Shown here piece after piece: positions 15,665 to 22,218 of a stretch of 27,849 bases of DNA; the first letter of the stretch is position 1; each line of letters starts with the position of its first letter. Position numbers and translations under genes: made by a program. The notes under the pieces were generated by a model that saw only the letters and a program-made list of their open reading frames with translations, made no database searches and was not told where the DNA came from. Source of the stretch: VYFG01 sp022827325 (GTDB lineage Bacteria; Pseudomonadota; Gammaproteobacteria; Arenicellales; Poriferihabitantaceae). The stretch is taken from contig JAJDTE010000146.1 of the NCBI GenBank assembly GCA_022827325.1, positions 1-27,849 on the forward strand, given 5' to 3'.

Positions 15665-16326
15665 TGCAGCCCGGGAGGCAACCGGTCATTTACCTGTTTT
15701 GCAAGGCGCCGGTCGCCGGGCGGGTCAAGACGCGCATGCAACCCGGACTTTCCCCGCAATCCTGTGCCAGGCTGGCCGGGCAGATGTTCTCGCAGACCTG
15801 CGTCACGCTGTCCCGGCACTGGTCCGGTCCGCGGGTGATCGCGGCGGACCCGGATATCGGCCATCCCCTGTTCCGGCGGCTTGGCCGGGAACTCGGATTC
15901 GAACTGGAGCCCCAACAGGGCGGCGACCTCGGAGAACGCATGATCCACGCCCTTTCCAGCGGCATCGCGCGGGCTTCCGCCGCCGCGGTCGTGGGCGCCG
16001 ACGTGCCGCATATCCCCGGGAGGATCGTCCGGCAGGCGGAGCGGCTGCTGCAGGCGGGGGAGGAAGTGGTCGGGCCGGCGGCCGACGGCGGCTTCTACCT
16101 GCTCGGCCTGCAGACTGACGGCACGCCCCTGTTCGGCGGCATCCGGTGGGGGCAGGGTGATGTACTGTCCCGGCTCCTTGAAAAGGCGCGGATGCAGGGG
16201 CGCCGGTTTCACCGGCTCCCGGAATTGCGGGATATCGATCGCGTCAGGGACCTCGAGTGGCTGGCGGCCAGGGACGCGTCCTACCGGCAATTCCTCCCGG
16301 CCCCCACGGTCGGCAGCCATGGCTGA
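15661..16326 (+). CDS. DUF2064 glycosyltransferase-like protein, 'transferase 1, rSAM/selenodomain-associated' (TIGR04282 type)
   Basis: The 221-residue nucleotidyl/glycosyl-transferase-fold protein has the N-terminal nucleotide loop LFCKAPVAGRVKTRM, the metal-binding GADVPHI and the conserved GPAADGGFYLLGL. These mark the DUF2064/TIGR04282 family, which usually sits beside TIGR04283, as here. ATG 15661 overlaps the preceding stop (ATGA); a second ATG follows at once. The 3' end overlaps the acyltransferase by 8 bases. The reaction is not established. It is worth noting that this organism also encodes selenocysteine machinery 7 kb away. Confidence 0.86.
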   Translation: MMQPGRQPVIYLFCKAPVAGRVKTRMQPGLSPQSCARLAGQMFSQTCVTLSRHWSGPRVIAADPDIGHPLFRRLGRELGFELEPQQGGDLGERMIHALSSGIARASAAAVVGADVPHIPGRIVRQAERLLQAGEEVVGPAADGGFYLLGLQTDGTPLFGGIRWGQGDVLSRLLEKARMQGRRFHRLPELRDIDRVRDLEWLAARDASYRQFLPAPTVGSHG

Positions 16327-17272
16327 GCCGGACCGGACCAGGGACCCGGCGGAATTCCACCGGTCTTTCCTGGGACCCCGGTACTGGGGAACCTGGCTGC
16401 TGCTGGGTGTCCTGAGAATCCTTGGCCACCTGCCGCGGCGCTGGGTGATGGGCCTGGGCGCCCTGGTCGGCGATCTCTTCCGTCTCGCCAACAAGAAACG
16501 CCGGCTGATTGCCGCGGTGAACCTGGCGCTGTGTTTCCCCGAGCTTTCGGCGGCGGAGCGGCAAAGGCTGCTCAAGGCCCATTTCCGCGCCCATGGCCGC
16601 GGCATTGTCGACATGGGGGTGACGCTGTGGTGCAGCAGGCGCCGCCTCCTGGAACTGGTGGACCTTGAGGGGTTCGAGGAACACCGGGAGCGCGTGGCCT
16701 CGGGGAAGGTGCTCGCGGTGACCTGGCACCTGACGACCCTGGAGATCACCGGCCTGCTGATGACCCTGGCGGGTCCCTCGGTGTCGATGATGAAACCGCT
16801 GGACAATGACCTGCTGACCTGGGCGGTGGCAAGGGGCCGATGCCGCCTGTCGGACCTCGACCTGATCGTACGCGATGCCGGCATGCGGCCGCTGCTCAAG
16901 GGGCTGCAGGACGGCCGGCAGTGCATACTGGTGCCGGACGAGGACTTCGGCGGACGGGGAGCGGAAGTTGCCTACGTGCCGTTTTTCGGAGTGTCCCGGG
17001 CCATGGTCACCACGCCGGGGCGCATTGCCCGTGCATCCGGTGCCACGGTCACCGTGTGCGCGACCCGGCTGGATCCGGGGACGGGCCGGTATGTATGCAC
17101 CTTCGGCCCGCCGCTGGACGGTGTCCGCGGGGACGACCCCGAGGCGGATGCCGCCGCCATCTGCGCGGCCATGGAAAGCCTGATCCGCAGGGCCCCGGAG
17201 CAGTATCTCTGGACGTTCCGCTGGTTCCAGTCCCGTCCGGACGGGGGCGACAGTCCCTACGGTTCGGGATAG
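16319..17272 (+). CDS. LpxL/HtrB-type lipid A acyltransferase family protein
   Basis: The 317-residue protein is of the lysophospholipid/lipid A acyltransferase superfamily. An N-terminal hydrophobic stretch (TWLLLGVLRILGHL, residues 25-38) anchors it in the inner membrane; the catalytic H-x4-E motif is TWHLTTLE (His137, Glu142), and later motifs are LVPDEDFGG, VPFFGV and YLWTFRWFQSRP. Such enzymes add a secondary acyl chain to lipid A from acyl-ACP. Which step (LpxL, LpxM or another) is not clear. I chose ATG 16319, overlapping the upstream gene, because the residues before it duplicate that gene in another frame. Confidence 0.88.
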   Translation: MAEPDRTRDPAEFHRSFLGPRYWGTWLLLGVLRILGHLPRRWVMGLGALVGDLFRLANKKRRLIAAVNLALCFPELSAAERQRLLKAHFRAHGRGIVDMGVTLWCSRRRLLELVDLEGFEEHRERVASGKVLAVTWHLTTLEITGLLMTLAGPSVSMMKPLDNDLLTWAVARGRCRLSDLDLIVRDAGMRPLLKGLQDGRQCILVPDEDFGGRGAEVAYVPFFGVSRAMVTTPGRIARASGATVTVCATRLDPGTGRYVCTFGPPLDGVRGDDPEADAAAICAAMESLIRRAPEQYLWTFRWFQSRPDGGDSPYGSG

Positions 17273-17374
17273 GGGAGGGTTTGGCGCTTGCCGCCAGGCC
17301 GGCTTCGCGGTCCCGCGTCACCCTGACAGGGCCGGTGCAGGTCTCGCGGGCGCCGGGATCCGCTGCCGGTGAAT

Positions 17375-18328
17375 TCAGCCGTCCGGCGGGTTCCCGCCGG
17401 ATTGCATCATGGCATCGAATTCCTCTTGTGACTTCCCGGCTTCATCGGCAAGCCACTGCCGGAACGCCGCGATGTCCGGCTCGTTCACCCTGCCCGGGGC
17501 GCAGACGAAATAATAGGATGCGTTGGACCGGCAGACCACTTCCGGAAACAGGCGGATCAGCCGTCCGGCATTGAGGTCATCCAGCACATGGGCGCTGCGG
17601 GCAAGGGCGATTCCCTGGTGGTCGATGGCGGCCTGGAGCGCCAGGCTGGTCTGGGGAAACTTGGTGCCGCTGGGCATGCGCCTGACCACCACGCCGGCTT
17701 CATGGAACCAGTCGCGCCAGCGGGGCAGGATGTCTATGGCGCTTCGCCTGAGCAGGGGCAGGTCGAGGAGGTCCTTCGGCTCCCCGGGCGCGCCGTGTTC
17801 CCTTAGAAAATAGGGGCTGCAGACCGGGAATACGTATTCGGTCAGAAGGAGTTCCTCGTGCAGGCTGCCCCAGTTCCCGTAGCCGAGCCGAATACCCACA
17901 TCGGCGGTTTCCTGGTCAAACTCCACCAGCACGTCGGACGTGGAAATCCAGACATCGATGTCCGGATAGTCATGGTTGAAATGGCCGAGGCGGGGCACAA
18001 GCCACTTGAACGCGAATGACTGCAGCAGGGTCACCCGCAGGTCGGAAGGGCTTTCATCCTCCTCTTTGAGGTCTTCCAGGGTACTGGTGATCCTGAAAAT
18101 AAAGTCCCGCACCACGGGCGCGAGCGCCTCTCCCGCCTCCGTCAGTGCCAGCCCGCGCCCCCGGCGCCTGAACAGTTTGACCCCCCACAGCTGTTCGGCA
18201 TGGTGGATCTGGTGGCTGATGGCGCTTTGGGTCACATGGAGCTCCTTGGCGGCCCGGGTGTAGCTCAGGTGGCGCGCCGCAGACTCAAGGGCTCTCAAGG
18301 CCGCGATGGGGGGAAAATGGACGGGCAT
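17375..18328 (-). CDS. LysR-family transcriptional regulator (GcvA-like)
   Basis: The 317-residue protein has the N-terminal winged helix-turn-helix at residues about 5-65 (SYTRAAKELHVTQSAISHQI, then GVKLFRRRGRGLALTEAG) and a periplasmic-binding-fold effector domain (LRVTLLQSFAFKWLVPRL, ADVGIRLGYG, GIALARSAHVLDDL). This is the GcvA-like branch of LysR regulators. The effector is unknown. It diverges from the microprotein/DUF1127 pair, with palindromic elements between them, so that pair is a likely target along with its own gene. Confidence 0.92.
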   Translation of the reverse strand: MPVHFPPIAALRALESAARHLSYTRAAKELHVTQSAISHQIHHAEQLWGVKLFRRRGRGLALTEAGEALAPVVRDFIFRITSTLEDLKEEDESPSDLRVTLLQSFAFKWLVPRLGHFNHDYPDIDVWISTSDVLVEFDQETADVGIRLGYGNWGSLHEELLLTEYVFPVCSPYFLREHGAPGEPKDLLDLPLLRRSAIDILPRWRDWFHEAGVVVRRMPSGTKFPQTSLALQAAIDHQGIALARSAHVLDDLNAGRLIRLFPEVVCRSNASYYFVCAPGRVNEPDIAAFRQWLADEAGKSQEEFDAMMQSGGNPPDG

Positions 18329-18353
18329 CCTGGTTTGTCCAAGGGGGGGATTT

Positions 18354-18392
18354 ATTCATGAATGATTGTTCATGCATTGTATGAGAATTCAT
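18354..18392. promoter_or_regulatory. Palindromic operator-like cluster between lysR and the DUF1127 operon
   Basis: Three overlapping inverted repeats with TTCAT/ATGAA halves lie here: ATTCATGAAT (18354-18363), ATGAA-N6-TTCAT (18358-18373) and ATGA-GAAT-TCAT (18381-18392). They sit 25-65 bases upstream of the LysR start and beside the candidate promoter for the divergent genes, as expected of LysR binding sites. Confidence 0.5.
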
Positions 18393-18404
18393 CGTTTGTA
18401 TACA
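18377..18404 (+). promoter_or_regulatory. Candidate promoter for the microprotein-DUF1127 pair
   Basis: TTGTAT (18377-18382) and TATACA (18399-18404) are spaced by 16 bases and overlap the palindrome cluster, leaving a leader of about 80 bases. Confidence 0.4.
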
Positions 18405-18491
18405 GATGCAGCGGGCCTTATATTCCTGTCACAGCCGGTTTGTAGACGACACGCAAACCAAGTTTTCAACGTAATGATACAGGTGCGACAC

Positions 18492-18584
18492 ATGAACGAA
18501 ATGTTTATCAAGGTGGGCGTCGCATATGTCGGCGCACTGACCGTCCTTACGATTTTACTGACCCAGTTTCAGGGGGGGGTATGA
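18492..18584 (+). CDS. Small membrane microprotein (30 residues), unknown function
   Basis: The 30-residue protein MNEMFIKVGVAYVGALTVLT... is almost entirely one hydrophobic segment (residues 4-26), ending QFQGGV. A ribosome-binding site AGGTG (18481-18485) lies 6 bases before the ATG, and the stop overlaps the DUF1127 start as ATGA, so translation is probably coupled. The frame is open upstream to 18366, but that part has no ribosome-binding site and straddles the promoter region. I do not recognise a family. Confidence 0.55.
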   Translation: MNEMFIKVGVAYVGALTVLTILLTQFQGGV

Positions 18585-18862
18585 CCGTGCGTACAAATGA
18601 ACAGATTGCAAATCCCGAGAACGTTGTCCTCGGACAATTCCAGAGGAACTTCCTGGTTCGCTTGATCCACAGGCTGCAGGCCTGGAACCGCCGCCGTCTG
18701 GCAATCCGCGAACTGCAGGCCATGCCGGATTCACTGCTCCGGGACCTGGGAATCGAGCGGTACGAGATCAGGGATGTGGTACTGAACGGTGGTGATTTTT
18801 CCCAACTTCGTCCAAGGAAAACCGAATCAGCGGTGGCTCCGCTCAAAAAAGCCGCGGCGTAG
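18581..18862 (+). CDS. DUF1127 domain protein
   Basis: This 93-residue protein has a C-terminal half matching DUF1127 (YjiS-like): a tryptophan-Arg-rich helix (WNRRRLAIRELQAMP) then DSLLRDLGIERYEIRDVV. Small DUF1127 proteins in Proteobacteria have been tied to RNA turnover and phosphate or carbon physiology in some species; the role here is unknown. The start has a strong G-rich Shine-Dalgarno (AGGGGGGG) within the preceding microprotein gene. A clear terminator follows 33 bases after the stop. It is divergent from a LysR regulator. Confidence 0.85.
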   Translation: MTVRTNEQIANPENVVLGQFQRNFLVRLIHRLQAWNRRRLAIRELQAMPDSLLRDLGIERYEIRDVVLNGGDFSQLRPRKTESAVAPLKKAAA

Positions 18863-18895
18863 AACTTGTTTTACTCCTCCATTGGTGTTTATTAC

Positions 18896-18921
18896 AGCCC
18901 TCTCCCCGAGGGCTTTTTTTT
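18896..18921 (+). terminator. Rho-independent terminator after the DUF1127 gene
   Basis: A 7-bp stem AGCCCTC / GAGGGCT with loop TCCCC is followed by an unbroken T run to 18921. This is the cleanest terminator in the window. Confidence 0.9.
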
Positions 18922-18968
18922 GCGCATCAGTCAAGGGGCCACACGCCATTCCCGGCGCACCAAATGTA

Positions 18969-18992
18969 CACGGCTCCATTGACGGGGCCGTG
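18969..18992. other. Inverted repeat (9-bp stem) without T tract
   Basis: CACGGCTCC and GGGGCCGTG pair over nine positions (one T-G) around a 6-base loop. It lies 45 bases downstream of the antitoxin gene on the minus strand. Without a run of T in either direction it is not a standard terminator. Confidence 0.35.
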
Positions 18993-19036
18993 AATCAGGG
19001 ATTCCACAGGCACCTGTTCCGAAACTCAAGCCGCCG

Positions 19037-19354
19037 TCAGGCCACCGCCCTGAGGCCGTTTTTCGCGACCAGGGTAAGCAGTTTCAGGGAAGCGCCACGC
19101 GGTCGTTTCTCACCGCGCTCCCATTGGCTTACCAGTCCCGTTGTCACATTCAGGTATCGCGCGAAGACGGCCTGGCTCGCATTTTCACGGAGTCGGAGGT
19201 TACGTATCTCCTCCGGCGACATTTCGTCGACCTTCGTCAGGCACATCTCGTCAAACTCCCGCATGGTCTGCTTTGACACCACGCCGGCATCCACCATGTC
19301 TTGCACGGTTTCATGAACTGCCGCAAGTGCCTCGCTCTTGTATACCCTAACCAT
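19037..19354 (-). CDS. HigA/NadS-type antitoxin, XRE helix-turn-helix
   Basis: The 105-residue protein has a C-terminal Cro/CI helix-turn-helix (NASQAVFARYLNVTTGLVSQ, then WERGEKRPRGASLKLLTLV) and an N-terminal segment VHETVQDMVDAGVVSKQTM of the kind seen in antitoxins that follow RelE/HigB-like toxins. It would bind the toxin and repress its own operon. The ATG overlaps the stop of the upstream toxin remnant by 8 bases, the normal toxin-antitoxin layout. The antitoxin looks intact although its toxin has lost its N-terminus. Confidence 0.85.
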   Translation of the reverse strand: MVRVYKSEALAAVHETVQDMVDAGVVSKQTMREFDEMCLTKVDEMSPEEIRNLRLRENASQAVFARYLNVTTGLVSQWERGEKRPRGASLKLLTLVAKNGLRAVA

Positions 19355-19709
19355 CGCAAATCACCTCGCTGATTTTTCCACTGCGCAGGAGCGCTTTGAT
19401 GCCTGCTCCATCCAGCCTGAACATTTCGGCCGCCATCGCCCGAAACGCCTTGAACTCATCCCGGCGCAGATTTTCCCGGGAGCTATTCGCAATTCTGCAC
19501 ACAAGGAATGAGAGGTCATCGTATCGCAACAGCAAAATTGTACGGAAACCGCCAGGTCGGCCGCCGTCCTCACGGGCAAGGTCATCCACGCTGTCGATGC
19601 GCCGATTCAGGCATTGGCGGTTCATGACGTTGACTCCGACATCGGTCACGTTCAGCCAACTGCCGTGCTTCGGAGTGTAGACCAACCCGAATCGAACCCA
19701 TAGCGCCAT
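19347..19709 (-). pseudogene. RelE/HigB-type toxin remnant fused to an IS630 transposase C-terminal fragment
   Basis: This single 120-residue frame is a chimera. Residues about 8-48 (VYTPKHGSWLNV, then MNRQCLNRRIDSVDDL) match the C-terminal end of IS630-family transposases. Residues about 50-120 (GGRPGGFRTILLLRY, DLSFLVCRIANSSREN, EFKAFRAMAAEMFRL, ALLRSGKISEV) match the C-terminal two-thirds of a HigB/RelE-like toxin. The toxin therefore lost its N-terminus, probably through an IS630 insertion followed by loss of most of the element. Whether the hybrid is expressed or active is unknown; I expect it is inactive. Confidence 0.7.
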
Positions 19710-19844
19710 GGCCTGGTCAGGAATGCCCTACCCAAGAGTGCAGAAATTGACCATTCAGGATAAACTGGACGGTAAGCGGTTCAACACTCACTGAGCAGTA
19801 GGCCGGCTCAGTGGTCAAGCCATGATTCCGAGCGACTGAAGCCA

Positions 19845-19946
19845 ATGACCTCCTTCGAGCAAATTCTCCAACTGGCATCCTGGGTGGCTACCGCCTGCCT
19901 GGCATTCTTGATTCTCGCGTTCCTGATCGGAGTGATATCCGGGTGA
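19845..19946 (+). CDS. Possible 33-residue hydrophobic peptide
   Basis: ATG 19845 opens a 33-residue frame starting MTSFEQILQLASWV, with a single hydrophobic helix (ATACLAFLILAFLIGVIS). It lies between toxin-antitoxin loci, so a small membrane toxin or a bare remnant are both possible. The ribosome-binding site is weak (GAAG). I have no family match. Confidence 0.35.
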   Translation: MTSFEQILQLASWVATACLAFLILAFLIGVISG

Positions 19947-19990
19947 ATGGCTGCAGCCCATAACTACTGGTTGCGATAAAAGGCATTTCA

Positions 19991-20665
19991 GTGACCGACC
20001 ACCAAGATACCCGGATGAAGGCACAGATCGAAACCGGGCACTTCGGTAATAAGAGCGAAGAGGTACGCGAGTTTATCCGAGAACGGCAACTCCGCGAACA
20101 GGAAACCCCGGAAGAAGTCGCCGTCATCCGCGAGGCGCTGGTAGAAGGCGAGAAAAGCAGTTTCAGCGACCGCAGCGTTGATGAGATTTGGGAAGAGGCG
20201 AAGGCCCGGCAAATAAGTCAAAGCATGCCTGGTTATCGCCTTACCGGAACAGCCGACAAGGATTTGCTGGAAATAGCCCTTCATGGCTTAGAGAAATTTG
20301 GTGAGCATCATGCGGATCAATACCGGGATCGGTTCAACGCGCGATTTAGGGAAATTGCCGCTGATCCTCTGCGATACCAGGCAGTGGACCACATTCATGA
20401 CGGCTACAGGCGGAGTGTCTGTGGCTCACACTTGATCTGCTATCGCGTTGATCCTGAAGAAGTCGTTATCGTGCGGATTCTCGGCAGCCTGGACACACGA
20501 AGCGCGTTGAACGATGAAATGAATATGAGCAGTGAAAAGAGGAAGGATGAAATGGCTGACGCAGAGCGCAAATTGATAAAGGAGCGTTGGCAAAGATTTG
20601 AAGAAACCGGAGAGACGGTCAGCCATGAAACGGTTATGGCATGGCAAGCCAGTCTCGACCGGTGA
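19991..20665 (+). CDS. In-frame ParD-ParE fusion with antitoxin-like C-terminal tail
   Basis: This 224-residue frame has three parts. Residues 1-78 resemble a ParD antitoxin (KAQIETGHFGNKSEEVREFI, then REALVEGEKS). Residues 79-172 resemble a complete ParE toxin starting at its own Met (MPGYRLTGTADKDLLEI, YRQAVDHI-like RYQAVDHIHDGYRRS, VVIVRILGSLD). Residues 176-224 end in ERWQRFEETGETVSHETVMA, like the C-terminus of ribbon-helix-helix antitoxins. Normally parD and parE are separate overlapping genes. GTG 19991 has AAAGG 7 bases before it. An internal start at ATG 20225 could also yield ParE alone. It may be a real fused module or a decayed array. Confidence 0.7.
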   Translation: MTDHQDTRMKAQIETGHFGNKSEEVREFIRERQLREQETPEEVAVIREALVEGEKSSFSDRSVDEIWEEAKARQISQSMPGYRLTGTADKDLLEIALHGLEKFGEHHADQYRDRFNARFREIAADPLRYQAVDHIHDGYRRSVCGSHLICYRVDPEEVVIVRILGSLDTRSALNDEMNMSSEKRKDEMADAERKLIKERWQRFEETGETVSHETVMAWQASLDR

Positions 20666-20724
20666 AGATTCCGGATGTGGTGACACCGATCACAGGCTGA
20701 GCTGAAATTCCACACTACCATTTG

Positions 20725-20765
20725 GGGGCACGAACCCCCGATTCGGACACATGGGGTGAACCCCG
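20725..20765. repeat. Two small GC hairpins upstream of the AbiEi gene
   Basis: GGGGG-CACGAA-CCCCC and GGGG-TGAA-CCCC occur about 15 bases apart between the ParD-ParE fusion and the AbiEi promoter. They look like the arms of a degraded structured element. No T tract follows. Confidence 0.35.
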
Positions 20766-20795
20766 CGATCTTCTTTGTTTCGTTACAGTATTAGC

Positions 20796-20824
20796 TTGAC
20801 TGCGGCACTCTCTTCCGATATATA
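20796..20824 (+). promoter_or_regulatory. Sigma-70 promoter for the AbiEi antitoxin gene
   Basis: TTGACT (20796-20801) and TATATA (20819-20824) with a 17-base spacer form one of the best promoters in the window, about 45-50 bases before the AbiEi start. Confidence 0.65.
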
Positions 20825-20871
20825 TTTTGCCAAAACAAAGGTAATCATGAAGTTTTGTGCTGGGTATTGTC

Positions 20872-21735
20872 ATGACCTTCGTCACTCGTTCGCTCTCGCC
20901 ACAGGAGAGTCGCGTCGTCCTCAGCATGGCAGAGGACGGCAGCAAGGAAATCGATCGCCGGGAAATCATCGACATGCTCCGCGTCAGCCCGCAGGCTGCA
21001 GACCACGTGATCCGCTCGTTGCGCCGCAAGGGATGGCTGGAGCGCGCAAGCTGGGGCCGCTACCTGCTGATACCCCCCGAAATGGGTCCCGATGCTCTCG
21101 GAGAAAGCAACGTCCTGGCTCTCGCCAGCCGCATCGCCGAACCGTACTACTTCGGCTATTCCACGGCCGCAACATACTACGGCTTCACGACACAGCATCG
21201 CCAGGTCATTCGACTGGTGACGCCGGTGCGTACACGACACCGACGTGTGCTCGACACGGAAGTCCGCATCGTCAATCCGGTCCCAAGTAAATTCTTCGGA
21301 TTCGGCCCGGTGGACGTGCTCGGCCATACCGTCATGATGTCCGACCGTGAAAAGACCGTCATCGACTGCATCGACCGTCCGGACATCGCCGGCGGCGAAG
21401 GAGAGGCTGCTACCGTCCTGGCGACGGCCTGCCGCCTCATCGATTGGCACAAGGCGGCCAGTTATCTGGAGCGGATGTCCTCCAAGACTCTCACGCGGCG
21501 TTTCGGATGGCTGGCGGAACGTGCCGGCACCACGATCCCGGGGGATGTACGCACCCATCTCCAAGAACTTGCGCAGGGACCCGGCAAAGCGTTTTTCGGC
21601 CCGAGAACCCCCATGCGCGGCGCAATCGGCTATCAGGACAATTGGCAACTTACTGTCAACGTCGCCAGTCAGGACTTGAGCGACAGTGCCGGAATCGCGC
21701 GGCGATGTTCGCATCGGAGCGCTGAGAGATTCTGA
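20872..21735 (+). CDS. AbiEi-family type IV antitoxin
   Basis: From ATG 20872 the protein has 287 residues. An N-terminal winged helix (RREIIDMLRVSPQAADHVIR, then LRRKGWLERASWGRYLLIPP) is followed by the AbiEi domain (EPYYFGYSTAATYYGFTT, SDREKTVIDCIDRP). In AbiE systems AbiEi binds its promoter and neutralises the AbiEii nucleotidyltransferase toxin, giving phage abortive infection. GTG 20857 is an alternative start. The stop overlaps the start region of an AbiEii remnant, the usual gene coupling, but that partner is truncated, so this antitoxin is probably orphaned. Confidence 0.82.
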   Translation: MTFVTRSLSPQESRVVLSMAEDGSKEIDRREIIDMLRVSPQAADHVIRSLRRKGWLERASWGRYLLIPPEMGPDALGESNVLALASRIAEPYYFGYSTAATYYGFTTQHRQVIRLVTPVRTRHRRVLDTEVRIVNPVPSKFFGFGPVDVLGHTVMMSDREKTVIDCIDRPDIAGGEGEAATVLATACRLIDWHKAASYLERMSSKTLTRRFGWLAERAGTTIPGDVRTHLQELAQGPGKAFFGPRTPMRGAIGYQDNWQLTVNVASQDLSDSAGIARRCSHRSAERF

Positions 21736-22007
21736 CCCGACCACAAGTCCAGCGTTACTCAGTTGAATCCGGGCTGCGTGACATCATGATCGCTGAAAAC
21801 GAGATCGTGCTCACCTACCTGCTTCAGCCATTGGTCCGCTGATCCCAAGCAATCCAACCTGACCGGATTACTGCTGCCTGCCTGCAGAGATTTGTCTTCC
21901 TCGCGGAGCTTGATCCTGCGGAAAGGTCACTTGCGGCCGATCTCCACCAACGCGATCACGCAACGTGGATGATGCTTCGAAACAATCTGTCAACTAACCG
22001 GACTTGA
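21732..22007 (+). pseudogene. AbiEii toxin remnant
   Basis: Directly overlapping the AbiEi stop, one frame reads LTRPQVQRYSVESGLRDIM, then IAENEIVLTYLLQ, the N-terminal signature of AbiEii-type toxins, and stops at TGA 21840. In the same frame after the stop it continues with FLAELDPAERSLAADL and ends at 22007. A normal AbiEii has around 300 residues with a nucleotidyltransferase core (GGTxL..), none of which is present. An internal deletion joined the two ends. The second half's origin from the same gene is inferred from frame and position only. Confidence 0.55.
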
Positions 22008-22150
22008 ACAGTGTAGCGAGCAAATGAACTGCCCGGTCCAGTAGCACATAATCCGTCCTGGTTCAGTGACATCGACTGGAGGCGTCATGGGACGGATGGA
22101 AGGCGACGGGATGCCGGGGGGCGGGATCGCGGCGAGCCTAAACCTAAACG

Positions 22151-22180
22151 TTGACATGTGCGCAATCCGCAAAGTAGCAT
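22151..22180 (+). promoter_or_regulatory. Sigma-70 promoter for the GrdB-like selenoprotein gene
   Basis: A perfect TTGACA (22151-22156) and TAGCAT (22175-22180) are separated by 18 bases, placing the transcript start near 22187, about 30-40 bases before the start codon. Confidence 0.6.
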
Positions 22181-22218
22181 CCCGGCGCATCTGGTTTCAG
22201 GGGGCTCCCCGGGAGTGA

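Noticed and set aside
19347..19860. A complete IS630 element
   Set aside because: Only about 40 residues of the transposase end are visible; no DDE core, terminal repeats or target duplication could be found.
20725..20765. A tRNA fragment or att site
   Set aside because: The two small hairpins resemble tRNA arms, but no acceptor or anticodon stem can be drawn.
21840..21842. A second selenocysteine UGA in the AbiEii remnant
   Set aside because: The frame lacks the toxin's core domain and has no redox motif or hairpin after the UGA; decay explains it.
22005..22218. A sigma-54 promoter for the selenoprotein gene
   Set aside because: No GG-N10-GC pair in the TGGCAC-N5-TTGC form was found; the sigma-70 match at 22151-22180 is better.
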